Source: Epiperipatus broadwayi
Lineage: Eukaryota > Onychophora > Udeonychophora > Euonychophora > Peripatidae
NCBI GenBank assembly: GCA_028023455.1
Contig: JAQFVV010007209.1
Coordinates: forward strand, 64,001-128,000
DNA length: 64,000 bases
Direction of reading: 5' to 3'
The stretch's first letter is position 1, and each line of letters opens with the position of its first letter. The position numbers were made by a program, and so were the translations under genes. This document shows, in pieces, positions 60,160 through 64,000 of this stretch. A model generated the notes under the pieces. The model searched no databases. It was not told the DNA's origin and saw only the letters and a list, made by a program, of their open reading frames with translations.

Positions 60160-60803
60160 TTCTTTTGCCATAGTCTTTACCTGACATTCTCTTTTACTTT
60201 TTTTCATGTCTAGTTTCTAATCAGTTTTGATTTTTATTTGAATATAATCCATTTTTATTTCATCAATTATACTAACTATTTCTCTTTCAGTCTTCATAAT
60301 GTGCTCTTGAGTGGTTTTCCAACATTGTTGCTCTTCTGCTTCTTTTCTTAATTTTTTTAAATCTTTTAGTGATGGTCTGCATGACTTCCTGCAAATGCAC
60401 CTGGTTTCTATAAATTTTTTTTATCCCTTCACTCTCTACTCTCAGACAACTTATTCTGTAAAACCTTCCATTTCATTTGTACCTGTTTCTTTATTTATAC
60501 CATTATATTTTCTCTAATACTTTTTTCACCTCATGTATAATTTGTTTACTTTTTTGTTCACTTTCTAATAACTTTAAGTTAAGCATATCCCATTTTTTAT
60601 CTACTTTTCCCCAAAATTTCTTGCTGAATCACTGTGACATTTTTTTCTTGTTAAGTTCATCCTTTTGCTGCATATTTGTTATCTCAGTTTTTAACAAAAT
60701 TTTCATCAATCTTTCATTGCATACTTGTTATCATCTCTGCCAGAATTTTGAAATTTTTCTGGCTTACATTTTCAATAGTTTTCAATGATTCTTTTGATTC
60801 CAT
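60160..60803 (-). pseudogene. Broken coiled-coil ORF, gag-like
   Basis: On the minus strand from ATG at 60803 the frame reads M-E-S-K-E-S-L-K-T-I-E-N-V-S-Q-K and continues, after stops and frame changes, as a Lys/Glu/Gln-rich heptad-like sequence to about 60160. The style resembles the coiled-coil gag-like proteins at 17169 and 24493. The plus-strand frames at 60311-60915 are Phe/Ser-rich shadows of it. No LTRs were found around it. Confidence 0.35.
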
Positions 60804-60915
60804 CTGTTGTTGTATTGGCTATGTATTGAACTGGTGCTCTATCTTTTTAAATTTAGATGGGGCTATCATTTATTATATTTTTTTACTGATTTTTATTAAT
60901 CTTTATTATAAATAG

Positions 60916-61847
60916 ATACAAAAGTGAATTATTTCCTTGTTAGAAACTATCCTTCTTACACTAATTAAAATATGGATAATATTATATGCTTTTAATTTAC
61001 CATAAAAACGATAGAAATATTATAGGCTCTAACCAGATAATCCACCAGAAAAAAATTATCTTCTCACCTATACATTTTCTCAAAATTTTCCTGCCAATTT
61101 AAAACTCTCACAATCACCTTTATTTATTTGTAATTTACTGAAGACCAAACCTGTTTACTTTTTCATTTTAATTTTATGGAAAATAATACAATTTTTTCTT
61201 CTTTTTCCAAGCAGAAAATATCTGTGTGCATGGTTTAATTTTTATTTTATAATGTTCTGGCTTTATTTAAGAGCTATACTAATTTTATATTATATTTTAT
61301 ATGGTATTGTTGAGTCATAAGTAAACATGGATTTAATTAAAATAATAAAATGTGATGTAATCTTCCCCATGTTTGGTACCAAAATTTACCAATTTTTCAT
61401 TGCTTCTAGATTAAATTATTATTGATCAACTTTTATGATCAGATAATATTTTCTTAAAACTAATTATATATATTTTAAAGTTATAAGCAGTTAGCCAAAA
61501 GATCATACAGTAAGGAAAATTTATAATTGATGAGTACCAACCATTTTCTATACTTATGGCATTGTATTACCATATGATTCAAAATTTCTAAATCCATATT
61601 TACCTATAAAGGCTGGATTGTACTTATTATTAGACAATTTGTGATATAAATTCTACAAACTCCCTCTGGTAGTAAATTATGAATATCTTGGGACACTGAT
61701 AAAATAAAAAAATGGTGATTAATAATTTAATAATAATAGGCACAATAGTGTTTTAATTAGTACCCCCTTAATTACAGAACATTTTCTTTTTTACAGCAGC
61801 AACAATAATAATAATTTATAAACTCTTAATCACTAATATATATATAT
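60916..61847. other. Anonymous AT-rich DNA
   Basis: No feature supported apart from a short AT run just before the satellite array. Confidence 0.5.
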
Positions 61848-61984
61848 GATAAACAAAAATGTAAGTTAAAAAACTTGCTAACGCTTGTATTTATGTCCAC
61901 AGATGGCGTTCTACCAAAAACACCGATCAAGCGTATGTTTTGTTTACATAAACGTCAGAGTAGCATTCACTATCTCTAACTATA

Positions 61985-62042
61985 ATTCCACTTTCAGATC
62001 ATGATTTCAAGCTATTTGCTATCATCAGTGAAAGACAGGAAT
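61985..62042 (-). ncRNA. Type I hammerhead ribozyme, satellite monomer 1
   Basis: Minus strand order: ATTCC, TGT, CTTTCA, CTGATGA, TAGCAAATAGCTT, GAAA, TCATGAT, C, TGAAAG, T, GGAAT. CTTTCA pairs with TGAAAG (6 bp). After an internal loop (TGT against T), ATTCC pairs with GGAAT (5 bp). Stem II is short (AGC/GCT with a U-U next to the core). Helix III is ATC/GAT with a 2-nt loop. Every invariant core base is present and the cleavage base is C (complement of 61997). The loops in stems I and II are placed as in natural fast-cleaving type I hammerheads. Confidence 0.85.
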
Positions 62043-62389
62043 AAAGAAACTAGATCTAAATACAAACTCTGAGCGTTTATGAAACAATTTCTATTCAGCT
62101 TGCAAGCGTGAATTTTTTAGACACGTAATGTCTTCAAACTCAGCATAGCAAACCAGATAGCTATATGGGTCTGATCTCAGTTCAGCATCACCACATAGTA
62201 GAAGCCTCTGCAATCTATATCATTGCAAGAAAGACCTCAAAGGTACATTTATGATAAACAAAAATGCAAGTTAAAAAACTTGCTAACGCTTGTATTTATG
62301 TCCACAGATGGCGTTCTACCAAAAACACCGATCAAGCGTATGTTTTGTTTACATAAACGTCAGAGTAGCATTCACTATCTCTAACTATA

Positions 62390-62447
62390 ATTCCACTTTC
62401 AGATCATGATTTCAAGCTATTTGCTATCATCAGTGAAAGACAGGAAT
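62390..62447 (-). ncRNA. Type I hammerhead ribozyme, satellite monomer 2
   Basis: Same sequence and structure as in monomer 1, 405 bp downstream. Confidence 0.85.
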
Positions 62448-62794
62448 AAAGAAACTAGATCTAAATACAAACTCTGAGCGTTTATGAAACAATTTCTATT
62501 CAGCTTGCAAGCGTGAATTTTTTAGACACGTAATGTCTTCAAACTCAGCATAGCAAACCAGATAGCTATATGGGTCTGATCTCAGTTCAGCATCACCACA
62601 TAGTAGAAGCCTCTGCAATCTATATCATTGCAAGAAAGACCTCAAAGGTACATTTATGATAAACAAAAATGCAAGTTAAAAAACTTGCTAACGCTTGTAT
62701 TTATGTCCACAGATGGCGTTCTACCAAAAACACCGATCAAGCGTATGTTTTGTTTACATAAACGTCAGAGTAGCATTCACTATCTCTAACTATA

Positions 62795-62852
62795 ATTCCA
62801 CTTTCAGATCATGATTTCAAGCTATTTGCTATCATCAGTGAAAGACAGGAAT
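62795..62852 (-). ncRNA. Type I hammerhead ribozyme, satellite monomer 3
   Basis: Same sequence and structure as in monomer 1, displaced by two periods. Confidence 0.85.
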
Positions 62853-63199
62853 AAAGAAACTAGATCTAAATACAAACTCTGAGCGTTTATGAAACAATTT
62901 CTATTCAGCTTGCAAGCGTGAATTTTTTAGACACGTAATGTCTTCAAACTCAGCATAGCAAACCAGATAGCTATATGGGTCTGATCTCAGTTCAGCATCA
63001 CCACATAGTAGAAGCCTCTGCAATCTATATCATTGCAAGAAAGACCTCAAAGGTACATTTATGATAAACAAAAATGCAAGTTAAAAAACTTGCTAACGCT
63101 TGTATTTATGTCCACAGATGGCGTTCTACCAAAAACACCGATCAAGCGTATGTTTTGTTTACATAAACGTCAGAGTAGCATTCACTATCTCTAACTATA

Positions 63200-63257
63200 A
63201 TTCCACTTTCAGATCATGATTTCAAGCTATTTGCTATCATCAGTGAAAGACAGGAAT
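63200..63257 (-). ncRNA. Type I hammerhead ribozyme, satellite monomer 4
   Basis: Same sequence and structure as in monomer 1, displaced by three periods. Confidence 0.85.
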
Positions 63258-63604
63258 AAAGAAACTAGATCTAAATACAAACTCTGAGCGTTTATGAAAC
63301 AATTTCTATTCAGCTTGCAAGCGTGAATTTTTTAGACACGTAATGTCTTCAAACTCAGCATAGCAAACCAGATAGCTATATGGGTCTGATCTCAGTTCAG
63401 CATCACCACATAGTAGAAGCCTCTGCAATCTATATCATTGCAAGAAAGACCTCAAAGGTACATTTATGATAAACAAAAATGCAAGTTAAAAAACTTGCTA
63501 ACGCTTGTATTTATGTCCACAGATGGCGTTCTACCAAAAACACCGATCAAGCGTATGTTTTGTTTACATAAACGTCAGAGTAGCATTCACTATCTCTAAC
63601 TATA

Positions 63605-63662
63605 ATTCCACTTTCAGATCATGATTTCAAGCTATTTGCTATCATCAGTGAAAGACAGGAAT
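63605..63662 (-). ncRNA. Type I hammerhead ribozyme, satellite monomer 5
   Basis: Same sequence and structure as in monomer 1, displaced by four periods. A minus-strand transcript of the array would be cut into 405-nt units. Confidence 0.85.
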
Positions 63663-64000
63663 AAAGAAACTAGATCTAAATACAAACTCTGAGCGTTTAT
63701 GAAACAATTTCTATTCAGCTTGCAAGCGTGAATTTTTTAGACACGTAATGTCTTCAAACTCAGCATAGCAAACCAGATAGCTATATGGGTCTGATCTCAG
63801 TTCAGCATCACCACATAGTAGAAGCCTCTGCAATCTATATCATTGCAAGAAAGACCTCAAAGGTACATTTATGATAAACAAAAATGCAAGTTAAAAAACT
63901 TGCTAACGCTTGTATTTATGTCCACAGATGGCGTTCTACCAAAAACACCGATCAAGCGTATGTTTTGTTTACATAAACGTCAGAGTAGCATTCACTATCT

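Larger units (their letters stand above)
61848..64000. repeat. 405-bp satellite array with one hammerhead ribozyme per monomer
   Basis: The word AGATGGCGTTCTACC occurs at 61901, 62306, 62711, 63116, 63521 and 63926, an exact 405-bp spacing, and the monomers look identical apart from an occasional base (GTAAG against GCAAG at the first unit start). The array continues past the window end. The monomer equals one arm of the foldback at 13.2-14.0 kb plus about 70 bp. Near-identity of units points to recent amplification or copying from one template. Each monomer contains a hammerhead on the minus strand. Confidence 0.95.

Noticed and set aside
60311-60915. Phe/Ser-rich plus-strand frames
   Set aside because: Better explained as the complement of a broken Lys/Glu-rich coiled-coil ORF on the minus strand.
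61848-64000. CRISPR array
   Set aside because: The repeat is a 405-bp head-to-tail satellite with no short repeats separated by unique spacers, in an animal genome.

Overview
The window is very AT-rich, non-coding metazoan DNA: there is no operon structure or bacterial gene density, it carries long (AT)n, (AAT)n and (ACT)n microsatellites, and it is filled with transposable elements. The LINE, the hAT element and a receptor-guanylate-cyclase-like exon fit an invertebrate animal. I cannot name the phylum from the sequence alone. The only candidate host gene piece is one internal exon at 2445-2591 (+), flanked by a good acceptor and a GTAAGT donor. Everything else is mobile, repeated or anonymous.

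Layout. 1-2440: anonymous AT-rich DNA. 2445-2591: the exon. 2650-3145: a small inverted-repeat element with a tRNA-derived SINE inside it (14-bp target duplication). 3440-4575: a 1.1-kb palindrome whose arms each hold a tRNA-like block and a Penelope-type hammerhead-like motif. 8811-9902: a palindromic insertion with a 13-bp target duplication and a hammerhead ribozyme in each arm. 13187-14000: a second hammerhead-bearing foldback. 14012-21040: a Gypsy-type LTR element with a tandemly duplicated 5' LTR. 21980-28266: a second LTR element with a coiled-coil gag-like ORF and integrase-tail remnants. 28.3-36.3 kb: mostly anonymous, with one SINE. 36358-37223: another palindromic insertion with a 13-bp target duplication. 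39080-39575: a foldback. 43.5-50.1 kb: a cluster of degraded foldbacks carrying further hammerhead-like families. 51543-59880: an 8.3-kb hAT element with a LINE nested inside it (55431-58038, minus). 61848-64000: a 405-bp satellite running off the window end.

The main result is that many of the foldbacks and the satellite share one unexpected component. On the strand opposite to the text, each 405-bp satellite monomer contains a complete type I hammerhead ribozyme: invariant CTGATGA, GAAA, a tiny helix III, cleavage base C, and a 6-bp stem I followed by an internal loop and 5 more pairs. The foldback at 13.2-14.0 kb carries the homologous motif with compensatory changes in stem I. The foldback at 8.8-9.9 kb carries an unrelated-sequence hammerhead of the same architecture. 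Degenerate versions occur at 43.6, 45.9, 46.5, 46.7, 47.1, 47.6, 49.8 and 49.9 kb. Known hammerhead-bearing tandem elements are called retrozymes (circular-RNA retroelements). Here they appear both as a satellite and as inverted, circularly permuted dimers with 13-bp target duplications. I infer reverse transcription of a circular RNA with strand inversion during LINE-type target-primed integration.
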